A stretch of 64,000 nt of DNA from Sapria himalayana (taxonomy: Eukaryota; Streptophyta; Magnoliopsida; Malpighiales; Rafflesiaceae): assembly GCA_029783825.1 (NCBI GenBank), contig JAREIK010001468.1, positions 4,758,261 through 4,822,260 of the forward strand, in the 5' to 3' direction. The notes under the pieces were generated by a model that ran no database searches, was not told the DNA's origin, and saw nothing but the letters and a program-made list of their open reading frames with translations. Below, piece by piece: positions 40,101-52,100 of this stretch (position 1 is the stretch's first letter; each line of letters starts with the position of its first letter). Both the position numbers and the translations under genes were made by a program.

Positions 40101-43100
40101 GTATTAGTAGGCATTACATAACTCTAGAATTGCATAAATATAATTTTAAGAATATCTCATCTTTATTTAGAATTTTTTTTAAAAATATGCTAATAAACAT
40201 AAACTATACAACCCTTATTGTATGTTAGGTATCATAAGATATTTTAATTAATTTATTATATTTTCTAACATGTAAAAAATAACTTATATTTTAGCTTGAA
40301 CTATTTGGTAAATTACGTGTCACATATTTAACATTAAAAATTTTATCAATTGAATAGTCTCAATTATTTTTGACAAACATGTTAATGATAATGCTATTAT
40401 CTGAAGTGTTATTGAATATCATACTAAAAATTTATTTTGAATATTATATTTTTAAATATTCTTAATGAGACACTTATATATAGCAGATTCATCATGAGAA
40501 GCAAGGGTCTCCGGAAATTTTAAATTTTAAATTTTTTATATAAAATTAACATATTGGGGTGTGATTAGAGGTGCCAAACGGGCCGGCCCGGCACGGCTTG
40601 GCCCGTTTTAAAGCGGCACGATCGTGCTACCGTGCAGGGCACGGCTTGGCCCGTTTTAAAGCGGCACGATCGTGCTACCGTGCCGGGCAAGGCACGGTTT
40701 AACTATAGGCGGGCCCGGCCTGGCCATACGGGCCAGGGCTGAGGCTGACCCGTGCGGTCGAGCCCGAGTCCTAGGACTGAGAGTGAGTGAGAGAGAGGCA
40801 GGGGCAAGCCGGAGGCCGTACGGACAGGTAGAATATTGTTAATTCTTTTTTTAAATATTTATATAATGTCAATTGTATTGCTTAAATGTAGAGTATTAAT
40901 TATTAAATTTAAATTTTTTTATAAATGTTAAAAATTAAAATTAAATAAAAAAATAAATTTTAGAAAAATATTTTTTTTATCAAATTCAAATTAGTTTAGC
41001 TTTTATTATATTTATTAATTATATATTAAAGTTATTAATTTTTAAAATAAAATTTACATCGTAAAAAAATAAAGTAATACATTATGTTAGTATAAATAAA
41101 AATTAAAAAAAAATTAAACAACACAAATGAAAAATTATCAATCATGCATTTGAAACCGATGGTCCGAACAAAACAAATATAAGTTTCAACACAACGTACA
41201 AACAAAGCGTACAAATACAATCAATAAAAAAATATCGAAAAAAAAAGCAGATCATCATCAATAGTCAATCGGCATATCATGAGAATCATCAGCCGCAACA
41301 TCAAGATCAGTATCATATGGATCATCATCATCGGCAATCAACTCCTCCGCCATCGTAGTGGATGTGGATGCGACTCCAGTGCCTGTCCCAGTCTCAGTCC
41401 CAGCTCCAGCACGATCATGGATGCTAAACCTCGAATTCTCCCAATCTTTCAAACATGTCAAGGCCTCAACCATATCTGGACGTAATCTCGATCTCCTATC
41501 CAAAATCACGTTCACTGTAACATAAAAAATAGACTTCAATGCTATGCTCGACACCGGAGGAGTCAGTAGATCCCGTGCCATCCTATATAGCACAGGATAG
41601 ATGAACTCATATGATTTCCACCACTGTAATAAGTCAAAATTCTTAGTATCAGAATGTGATAGGATTGAGCAGTAATCGGTATCTAAGTACCAAGACAGCT
41701 CGCTCCTATGTGATGGTCCACCCCTACGTTTCACCATCGCTAGCTGAATGGAATAATCGTCATCTCCGAACAAGGTATCAATGTCCGTAATCACAGTCTC
41801 ACTACTACTACCACAATACCTAGTATCGTAGTATGTGAATAGGTCAGTCAACTTCTCGTGAATGAACTCTTTAGGTAGCTCTTCCAGGTTCATGCACGAG
41901 GAAATAAAAGTCAGGGTATTTTCTACCCCTTCCACCTTAACCCTAGGGTCCATGCTTGCGGCGAGGCAATAAAGAGATGGAACAGTGGACCAGTACTTCA
42001 AGTACTTGGTCTCCATCTCTGCAATCATATGGTTAAGCGTCGGGTCAGCTCGATACTTCCTAAACATGCTACTAATGTTGCATATGAACTGGAGTGCAAT
42101 GCAAGTGGTGGGCGTATAAACGACGAACGCATGTTCGTCGTGTCATAAAATATCTTCAGGAATTTCATTTATCAAATTCCTGAAGCCCAGTCAGTGTCGT
42201 CAATAATAAGATAGTCACTCTTACTATTGACGTAGTCGGATATCATGTGTTCGTATCCAACGCATGATTCCAACATCAGGTACGTGTAATTTCAATGATG
42301 TCTCACATCCGATTGGAATTTCTTCTTCTTAAGATTCACGACAAACAGATACTACCAAACTCTTGTTGTCTGCGAGGAGTGCGAATATAATTTAGTGCAT
42401 TGCGTATATTATCCAACGCGAGGGAACACACTTTCATTTCTACTTGAACAATCAGGTTAATCATGTGACACATGCATCTGACATGAAAGATCTCTCCTAA
42501 TGGTGCGTCTCTAATATTCCTAACAAACATATTGATCACTACTCCATTATTATAAGCGTTATCGAATGTGACGCTAAAAATTTTATTTTGAATTTTATAT
42601 TCATTAAATATCTTCATCATACACTCAAAAATGGCCGGGCCATCATGAGGATGAAGAATCTCGGTGAATCCTAAAATTTTTTTATTGATTGTCCAGTTAG
42701 AATCTATATAGTGACTCGTGAGATATGCATAAGAAGAATCATCGTGACATGCCCATATATCGGACGTCACGGACACCACTCCACTATATGTCATAAATTC
42801 CTTAATAATTTTTTAATTTTTTAACTTATATATCTTTAGTATGTCACTCCTAGATGTGGACCTAGGAATCCTACGATAGGAAGGCTGAAAATAAGTCTGC
42901 ATGATGCGCACTATCCTCGGATCTTCCGAAAATCTGATCGGAAAACTCATCAATGTGATGAGCCTGGCCATGCCGTCCCTACCCAATTCGCTGGAGTATA
43001 CGAAGGGAGTAAACTTAGAGACTGAACTCGATCCAGTCTCAAAAAATATAGTACCAAGTTGGGTTTGCCTAGGATCTAAGGGTCTATGTTTTTTTGTGTA

Positions 43101-46100
43101 AAATTCGGCATGCCTCTTAAGGTGCCCAGTCCCACATGAACTCTTGCATGTTAAAAGTCGCATACAATATATTTGCATTGTGTCATTTCTAGTTCCTCAT
43201 CTCTAATATTTTTTTGTGTTATGATTTTAAAATGAGTTCAAACTACAGAAGTCCTTCTAGTTTTTTGTTTTTTAGAACTTTGGGTTGAGACGACTGGAAA
43301 AACCAAAGTTTCAGCAGCCGCAGACATCTGTGTAACACTAACATTTTTATTTTCCAAATTTAAATACGTGTCAGGTGTATTTGTCATTTTTTATGTTTTT
43401 TATTTTTTCCTACGTTTTTCTAGAGAGAGAAGATTTAGAGAGAGAAAGTAAATAAAAACGTAAAATAAATTATCCGTTAAAAGCAATGAGGTCAGTCACG
43501 TGCAAGGTGCACCGCAGGAAGCTCTGATATTCAAAACTCTAGTCGAGTTTCACGAAAATCAAAGTCGAAAGCAAAATCCCGATGCCCGAGAGAGAGATGC
43601 ACGGTTTATGTGAGAGAGAGAAAGTTTTGAGAGGTTATATATTTTTGAAAAACATAATTGTTATAGGGAGGGGGATAGAATTTATAGATTAAAGATATTA
43701 ATTTTTTATAAAAAAGATATTTTTTTTATATTTTTATGATTTTTTAATATATAATTAGGAGGTAGAATCACGAGGACCGTTGGATTCTGCCCCCTAGCCG
43801 TTGGAGTCGAATCCAACGGCTGATATTCAATCAAAATTTAATTTTTTTTTTCCCGTTGGGATTGGGTCGGGAGTCGGGACCGTGGGTCGGGTCCATTCAT
43901 GACCCGACCCACGGGCTTTAATTCGGGAGGGTCTGGGTCACGGCCACGTGTGCGGCGTGCCTGCGTGATACCTAACCGGCACGGGAAGAAACCGTGCCGG
44001 CGTGCCGTGCTCCGGTACGCCTCGTGCCAGACCCGGGCACGGTTAAAAAATGTGCTGGGCCGGCCCAGGCACGGCCGAGCCGTACCGTGCCTCGTGTCGG
44101 GCCGGCCCGTCTTGTTTGACACCTCTAGGTATGATGCATACGAATTAAGTATCATCATAATTACTTTAGATATTTTCATCATGAATACTGTGGTTTTATG
44201 TTTATTAATTAATAATTATTTTTTAATCTAAAATATTTTATCATGTCATTCTTTCTAGTAGATCTGATAATTTTATGATAATCATTCTGAAAGTAGGTTT
44301 GTACAATAATGATTATTCTATGACTTAAAATCTAATCAAAAAATTAATGATAGTAATTAATTTTGTCATGTTTTCTTTTACAACTTATTGTAGTATATAA
44401 AAAGGGCCAATGAACATGAAATTACTTCAACTTAATAATTATCGTTGTTAACTGTTAAGTCAAGTTAGTCTGAGATTTAATAAATTATTTTTTTTGATAC
44501 ATTGATTGATGTGCCTTTTAAGGTGACAAATATCATTAAAACACGCACACACACACACACACACATATTTATAAAATATATAATATTTTGATTTTTTTAT
44601 ATCTCTAATAATTTTTTTTTAATAATTTTAAAATATGCTGTGACTACAAAAGTTCATCTAATTGTAAGTTTTTTAAATATATGAGTCAATATTATGAGAG
44701 AGAACCTAGTTGGTTTTAGATCTTTTGGTTAGATTATTATTATTTAAATTTAAATTTAATTTATTTTCATTAAATTTATTATTTATTATATATATTTATT
44801 AATTAATTAATCTAAGAAATAAGATTCAAAATAAAATAAAGTAATTAAAATGAAATTATAAAATGTACCTTATTTTTTTATGAGTAGCAGATACTTTAAA
44901 TTATTGCATAAAAGTAACATTGTAATTTTGAGAGCATCGAAAGTAGATGAGAGGATACAAATTAATTTTTAAAAATAAATAAATAAATTAGGGATTTATA
45001 GAATTTTTTTTTAAAAAAAATACATATCTTAGTTTTTGAATAATAAAAGGAGTAAAATTTAAATTGTCATTTGATTTTTGCATATGAGCTATTGAAAGTA
45101 ATTTGGCCGCTCAAATAAAATGTTTTAATTTATTATTTTTTTTTTATATATCTTGACATGACAGTGTTAAGCACTATCCTGCCCTTGTAAGTGTCAGGTC
45201 TTGAGGGGACTTGATTGTTTAAAAAATGTATTGTTAGCATAGCATGTCATTTTTTGTAATGATTACTTTTTTTAAATCAGCCATGGCACATGCCATGCTA
45301 ATGTGCCAACCATGTGGGCATGATTGGTATTACATGAGGCATGCTGGGTGCCAGCCCAGCACAACATGAGCAATGCCATGGGTAGCATGGTTATGGATTG
45401 TGTCATGCCATGTCTTGTGTCGTGCCTAGGCTGATCGACTCACTTGACACATTTAGTTTTTAAATGAGCTATGTTATTTAATTTTTTATGGTCCAAGCAT
45501 TTGATTTTTTGCTTGGTTCATGCTTCTGAATATGTGTTTTAATATATTTTTTATTTTTTTTAATTATAATTCTATGATTCATACATATAATCAAATAATA
45601 AATAGTTATAATAGAGGATTAATATTTTAAATATTTAGTTTTTATCTCAACAACCATAATAATATAAGTAGTGAGTGTACATTTTGAATCTATTTCAGAG
45701 ATTATAGATATTTATAGTTTTTTGGGTATCCATATTCGAGTTGTGCACTAGTATGCACTAAGAGGATATCTAGTCTATGATGTTATTTTATTTTTTTCTT
45801 AGAGACAATCACATCTCTTTAAAAAATAATAGATATATTAATATTTTGAGATTTAGTACATATGTAAAATTTAGAGTGATGACAATAATTATATATAAGA
45901 TATTTTGAATTCAATATATGTTTGAGGAGATTGAATATTTATTTTCTTTTTTTATTATTATTTACAATGAAAGTTAGACAAGAAGATAAATAGTCTCAAA
46001 TTTTGTGTTTAATAATCGGCCATAACACATAAAGGTAGACTGCTTCTTTCTATGTTGATGATTTACGGTTAAATTATTATAATAACATATATTTAAACAA

Positions 46101-49100
46101 CATAATAGCTAATAAATATCTTAATGAAGATTTTTGAAGAGACCTAAGCTTATCTTTTTGTTCTTTTCAATTTATTGTTAGCTTGTATGCTCCAACTTGA
46201 TAGGAGGTGTTATTTTTTTTTAATATTTTTTTTTATTTTTTATTTTTGATGTAAGTATTAAAATAATGAGTTTTTCTATTTGTTTTTGTTTATTATATAA
46301 GAGCATTTGATATATGGAATTTATCAATGTTATAATACTTATATTTTTTAGTTTTATCTTTTGTACCAATTTTAAAGTAATTTTACTTAATTTTTTATAT
46401 ATATTTTTCTTTTTATTTTTTTTTAATCACAAAATTTAATGTTAGATACCAGATTTTTTTGTAGTTTAGAGTATAATTATAAATGAAATCAAAAAAAAGG
46501 AAAATTGAATTAAATTATTTGAAATAAAGATATCTATTTTTAATCAAAAGAAAAATTGTTATGTTTTTAAGAAAATTCAAAATTGTCGTAATTAATTGGT
46601 ACATTTTACTTTTTTTTTTGTATTTAATATGTAAATTTTTCTAAAAATCATAATTATTATTTTTTTATTTTTATTGATGCTATTTTATTTTACTTTTTTA
46701 CAAATTTTAAAATACTAATTATCTATATAGAGTGATGCGCAAAAGGCTAATGCCTCAAGGCTTACACATTGTATCATTGTCACAAAAATGCTTTGCCTTC
46801 AAAAACTTTGTTTTTTTTCTTCTCCGTGGTCCTTGTTAGCCGTACATAGAAATGTTCTTTCTAAAGATATAAAGTTCATCATGAGTTCTCATTAAGTTGT
46901 ATTTCCTTGGCGAGTACGCTGTGATCGAAATCTGTCATGCATCTCCATGTGTTTCAAGCACCTTCCTTCTCACCCCCTTGTTCTTTTCTAGTAGTGCTAG
47001 TACCAATCCGAGGTGTATGCCTTGTAATTCAAATCTTCCTTATTTCATAGTCACCATGTACAATGAAACTACTCTTTGTTATCTCCCATATTAGTATATC
47101 AGTCTGCAAATTAACTCCAATCAATCCAAATCTTAAGAGGAATGAGGAACGAGGAAGAAATAACGAAGAATGAACAAAAAATGAAGAATGAAAAATGAAA
47201 CATTCAGGCTTATACAGATAGAGATTGAGCAAGAGATTAGTTAGTGATAGACAATGATTGTCGAGTAGTGTACTTATGTGTGGGAGAATTTAGCAGCACG
47301 AACAGATGTGATGATGTGTGATTGTCCACAATTGTGGCTCATTGAGCTGGTGAGGTGGTATGACTTAGCCTTGTTTTTCGGTGAGTTGAAGTGGCTCATG
47401 ATGATGCCCATGAAGTAGCACCATGGCAGCATGGCAACCTGTGTTGCACGGATACGCCACTGGACTGGCGTGTCCACGTGTCGGACACGTGGACACGGCT
47501 ACACGGTACTGACACGTGTCGGATACGTGTCCGATACGCCACGTGGCGTATCGGACGTCCAGTGGCCAACGTCGCCCATGCAGCGACGTTGGCCACTCGA
47601 CACAGGCGGCGGGGGCGCGAATTGAGGGGGGGGGGGGTAGGCAGGGGTTCGGCGCGAATTGAAGGGAGGGGCGGCGGGGGCGAATTTAGACAGGGGGCGA
47701 ATTGACGGGGGGGGCAGAGGGTGGGTTCGGGTTGAGGGTTGGGGGCAGGCTGGGGGCTAGAATAAAATAAAATATTTTTATTTTATAAAATAAAAAAATA
47801 TATTTTTATATAATATAAGATAATTTTATAATTTTATAAAATAAAATAAAATAATTATAAATATTATCTTATAAAATAAAATAAAATATTTTATATTTTA
47901 TAAAATAAAAATATATATATTTATTTTATAATCTAAAATATTTTAATCTAATTTATTTTATAAAATACATAATATTTATAAAGAAAATAATTTTTATTTT
48001 TAAGTTTATTTTTTTTATCATGCCGTATCCGTATCCTAATTTTTTAGAATTTGTCGTGTCCCCGTATCTTGCCGTGTCGTATCCCCGTGTCTGTGTCCGT
48101 GTCCGTGTCCGTGCTTCTTAGGTAGCAACAATTAGCATTGCTCAATATGCTGTTCAACACAACCAGGCAAAAAATTGTTTTTGATTGACACTTTATAAAC
48201 TAGAATCTTGAAGAATTTTACTTTCATTCTAATATCACAACTGTAGTTGGAATTCTTATGAAAGTACCATCCAAACATGATTATTAGGTGTTAATAAGAA
48301 AAAAATTGAGTGATTGTGTTTTAGTTGTTGAGATTCATCAGACGCGATCTTTTTGATTTTAGTTGTAAAGATATTGAGATATTACATTTTAATAGATTTC
48401 GTACTAAATAAGAATCTTGTGTGTTAGGTTTGATCTTTATAAAGAATAAAAATGAAGATAAAGACCATATGCATTATACAAGACTTTTACTTTTTCACGA
48501 GATTTGAGAGATACTATTACTTTGACATCTTCACTCATGAAAAGCAGAGAGGTTGGGCTTGCTGAGTATTTAAGTGTCAAACGAGTTGTGCTGGGCTGGC
48601 TCGGCCTATTTTTTTCATGCCATTTAGGGTTTGCATGCCCTACCAGTAGAGGTGTCAAACGGGCCGGGCCGGGCCGGGCGGCCCATTTTTTTGAGCACGA
48701 GCATGCCTTTGTGCCCGGCACGGTTTAAAATAGCCGGGCCTGGCACGGCAGGCCGTCTCGTGCCTTGCCTGGCCCGCTCGGGCTAGATGTCCGAACGGTT
48801 CGGAATTTGGGGGACCACGGGTCGGGTCGAATCAGACTTGACCCGTAGTTTTTTTTTTCGGGAGGGGACATCGCTGGGTCGGGCTCAAGGGACACTCGAC
48901 ACGGGCGAACCCGTGCTGGTGTGCTGTGCCATGGGCCGAGCCATGCCGGGTCAGGCATGGCACGGCTTGTGCCTAACCCGAGCACGGCACGGGTCCGGGC
49001 ACAGAATTTTTCTGTGCCGGGCCGGCCCAGGCACGGCTCAACTGTGCCGTGCCTCATGCCGGGTCGGGCCGGCCCAGTCATGGCTGAACAGTGCCGTGCC

Positions 49101-52100
49101 TCGTGCCGGGCCGGCTCGGCCCTGTTGACACCTCTATCTACTAGGCACGACATGTTATAGTAATTGTATCGTGTCTGGCACGGCATTGTTCACTGGAGGG
49201 TATGCTCCGCACAACTTGCCGCCCGTAATCAGTCCGATTTCAGGCTGGTTCTAGGTTAAGATAATTCTTAACCTATAATTGAGAATTGGGTTAATGCGCC
49301 ACTAGTCGCCTATCAGGCATCGTCGCGTTGACCGGTATAGATCATGCCTTTGCAGCATATTTCTGTTGCCCGTTGCTTCATCGTGCATCGCCCGTGCCGT
49401 GCTCACGTGCCAGACACCCGAGTCGTGCCTGGCATGACACGACACGAGTTGTGCCTGATGGTCAACTCGGAACAGGCTCGGGCATTGTCCTGGACTGTGC
49501 TGGGTATGGCTAAATTGGGCTGGGCTCAGTGCCGGGCCTGGGCCGTCCAGCCCGATTGACACTTCTAATTGAGTATTGAACTCGAAATCTATTGTTCTTA
49601 TACGAAAATATTTGTTATCGTACCAAGACATTATCTTCAACATATGCATGCAATAAAATATTTTTTTTAGGTAATTATTCATCTCAGTATAATTTTTGCT
49701 TAAATGTATTTAATTTCAGAAGTCTTGTAAGATTAAGTATATTAATGTTTGTGTAATCGCACACATACTAAGAATTAAAATATAATTTCATATTCGGTTT
49801 GTTCCTTGAACAAAAGAAAATGAAGTTGGTACTTGTTCCTTTAATTAAATAAAAAAATTTTTTATTGTTTTTTTATAAATTAAAATAAGATAATAATAAT
49901 AATATTGGGATAGTTAATTCCTAGTTTCTATGAGTTAGTGATATGGTGCGATGGTAAGTATTTTTATCTAATGACAGTATGTCTTGAGTTCAAAACTCGT
50001 TAAGTATAGTGACTATGATTCTTAGGGATTAAGTTGTTAAGATATTATTCTCTCTTAGATTCCATGCTCGGGTGCCTGGCACGCTAGCCCATGCACCGGG
50101 CGACGCCTGACGGGGGGCGACTTGCCGACGCCCGATGGGCGAGGATCAGTACGGGCGACGGTGGCACGGCGCTGAATCCCTAGGCTTTTTTAAAAATTGG
50201 CTGACCCGACCCAAAATTGCTGACTCGAACCGACCCGAACCCGGGTGGATATTGGGCTGCGGGCTCGTGCCAGGCATGCCCTCCAAAAAAGCGCGCCTTG
50301 CCTGGCTGGGCTTGAAAAACCCAGCTCGGCTCATTTGACACTTAGTTTGTGTAATCATATAATTATTCTATCAAATATAACCTTTCATTTTTTTTTAATC
50401 CTTTTGCATGTTTATCTTGATGGCGATTGACTTGTTGTTAAACAGATGGGATTCATGTAATAATATTGGAGATTTCGTGGGCCATTCAAGGCGAGTTCTG
50501 AGTTGTGCATTTAAGCCAACTACGCCTCTCCGCATAGCTACATGCGGAGAGGATTACTTGGTGAATTTCTTTGAAGGACCTCCCTTTAAATTCAAGCAGT
50601 CACACAGGTATTCTGCTCTCTTAAAACTTTGTTCACATTTGAACTGATATCTACAGCCAAGCAAGATGATGTGGGATGTCTTTTTTTTTTTTTTAATTTG
50701 GTGTTCTCTATTCGCATGCGTAGGCATCATTCCAATTTTGTCAACTGCGTGAGGTTCTCTCCAGATGGCAGCAAATTTATCAGCGTCGGGTCTGATAAGA
50801 AGGGCATGATCTTTGATGGAAAATCAGGCGACAAAATTGGGGAGCTATCAACTGAAGATGGCCATAAGGGAAGCATTTATGCTGCTAGCTGGAGTCCTTG
50901 TAGTAAACAGGTAGATAGCATTAGATTGTATGTCATGTGAAAGTAGGTTATTACCATTGGGGATGGTGATAGATGATTACATGGGCTCTGATAATTTTTA
51001 TTTGGCAAAGAGAGTGACAAAGAGAGGGCAATATTATTCGAAAGAGATCAGTCATAAGACTCATAATTGTGATGGTAGAAAATCAATAGTTTTCTACTAG
51101 TTTGTGTATGACTATTAATGCCCAATTATTGTTTTCAAGGTTATATGCGTTTAAACCATTACTGATGCACTCGATCTCATAAGAACTTCAAACTTAAATC
51201 TGTATGGTCGCGATTACTACTGAGATTATTGATCAATGTAGAAGTTTGTCGAATGCATCAATCATAGGGTTAGTATGAGAGAATTGCGGGGATGGTGAAA
51301 AAAATTTTTACAGTTTCTAAGGTTAGATGCATCTAAACCATTACTAATGTACTCGATCTCATAAGAATTCTAAAGTTAAACGTGCATGGTCACGATCACT
51401 GCTGATATGATTGTTCAGTGTGAGAATTTGTTCTATGCATTTACCCTGGGGTTGGTAGGGGGGATTGGGGGAGGGTGAAAAAAAATTTACTGCTTCAAGG
51501 TTAGATGTGTTTAAACCATCACTAATGTATTCGATCTTATATGAACTCTAAAATTAAACGTGCATGATCGCCATCACTAATGAGATGATTAATTAGTGTA
51601 GAAGTTTGTTGTATGCATCTACTTTGGAGTTGGTAAGGGGTGATTGGAGGGAGGGTGGAAAAAAATTTTACTGCTTCCTAGGTCTCTCAGGTTAGCATGC
51701 TTGCTTATAGCTTGCATGCTTATTTACGTCGTAACATTTCTTTTTTAACTAATTAATAGTAACTATCTTATCATGGTGGATCCTAGTTCGACCACTTTGG
51801 TAGTGATATCCCATGTAATGATAACATATACTTTTAAATTTTGATTTTTTTTTTATTTTTCCTTTGGATGAATATGGTGCACACCTAAGAAACACGGACA
51901 CGAACATGGGGATATGACACGGTAGGATATGGGGACACGGCAAATTCTAAAAAACTAGGATACGGATACGGCTAGGATACGGCATGATAAAAAAATAAAA
52001 TTAAAAATAAAAATTATTAATTATAAATATTTTATTATATAAAATAAATATATATTTTTTATTTTATAAAATAAAAATATTTTAATTTATTTTATAAGAT

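Larger units (their letters stand above)
40566..44127 (-). mobile_element. hAT transposon B (3.56 kb), best preserved of the family
   Basis: It begins TAGAGGTGCCAAACGGGCC and ends GTTTGACACCTCTA. Duplication GGTGTGAT (40558-40565) versus GGTATGAT (44128-44135) matches at 7 of 8. The left subterminal zone has a 48-bp tandem duplication (40590-40637, 40638-40685). The right subterminal zone (about 43910-44127) closely resembles the right parts of D and E. The middle carries a nearly complete transposase gene on the minus strand, and AG-rich repeats near 43430-43445 lie in its upstream region. Confidence 0.9.
35900..45455 (-). mobile_element. Ancient hAT relic H, split by insertions C and B
   Basis: Pieces at 35900-36600, 39746-40565 and 44128-45455 line up in order with transposase and flanking parts of A and B, but are heavily decayed. 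The joints are convincing. '...TGCTTGGTTCATA' before C continues as 'ACATGTAAATATATATC' after it, as A reads 'CTAGGTTCATGCACGAG'. After B the relic resumes at the transposase N-terminal end. The right end CACTTGACACATTTA is at 45455, preceded by a CATG-rich subterminal zone (45180-45440). The left end was not found. Coding capacity is fully lost. Confidence 0.65.

Noticed and set aside
46897..47094. 65-codon open frame that might be a small host gene
   Set aside because: It has no recognisable domain or supporting splice or codon signal. It lies in what is more likely a decayed LTR after a Copia polypurine tract.
49945..50059. A true tRNA gene
   Set aside because: A- and B-box-like motifs are present, but no seven-base acceptor stem or complete cloverleaf can be formed, so SINE-like is the better description.
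51749..51943. 64-codon minus-strand open frame across the left end of L
   Set aside because: It straddles a transposon boundary and a T-rich tract and has no similarity to known proteins.
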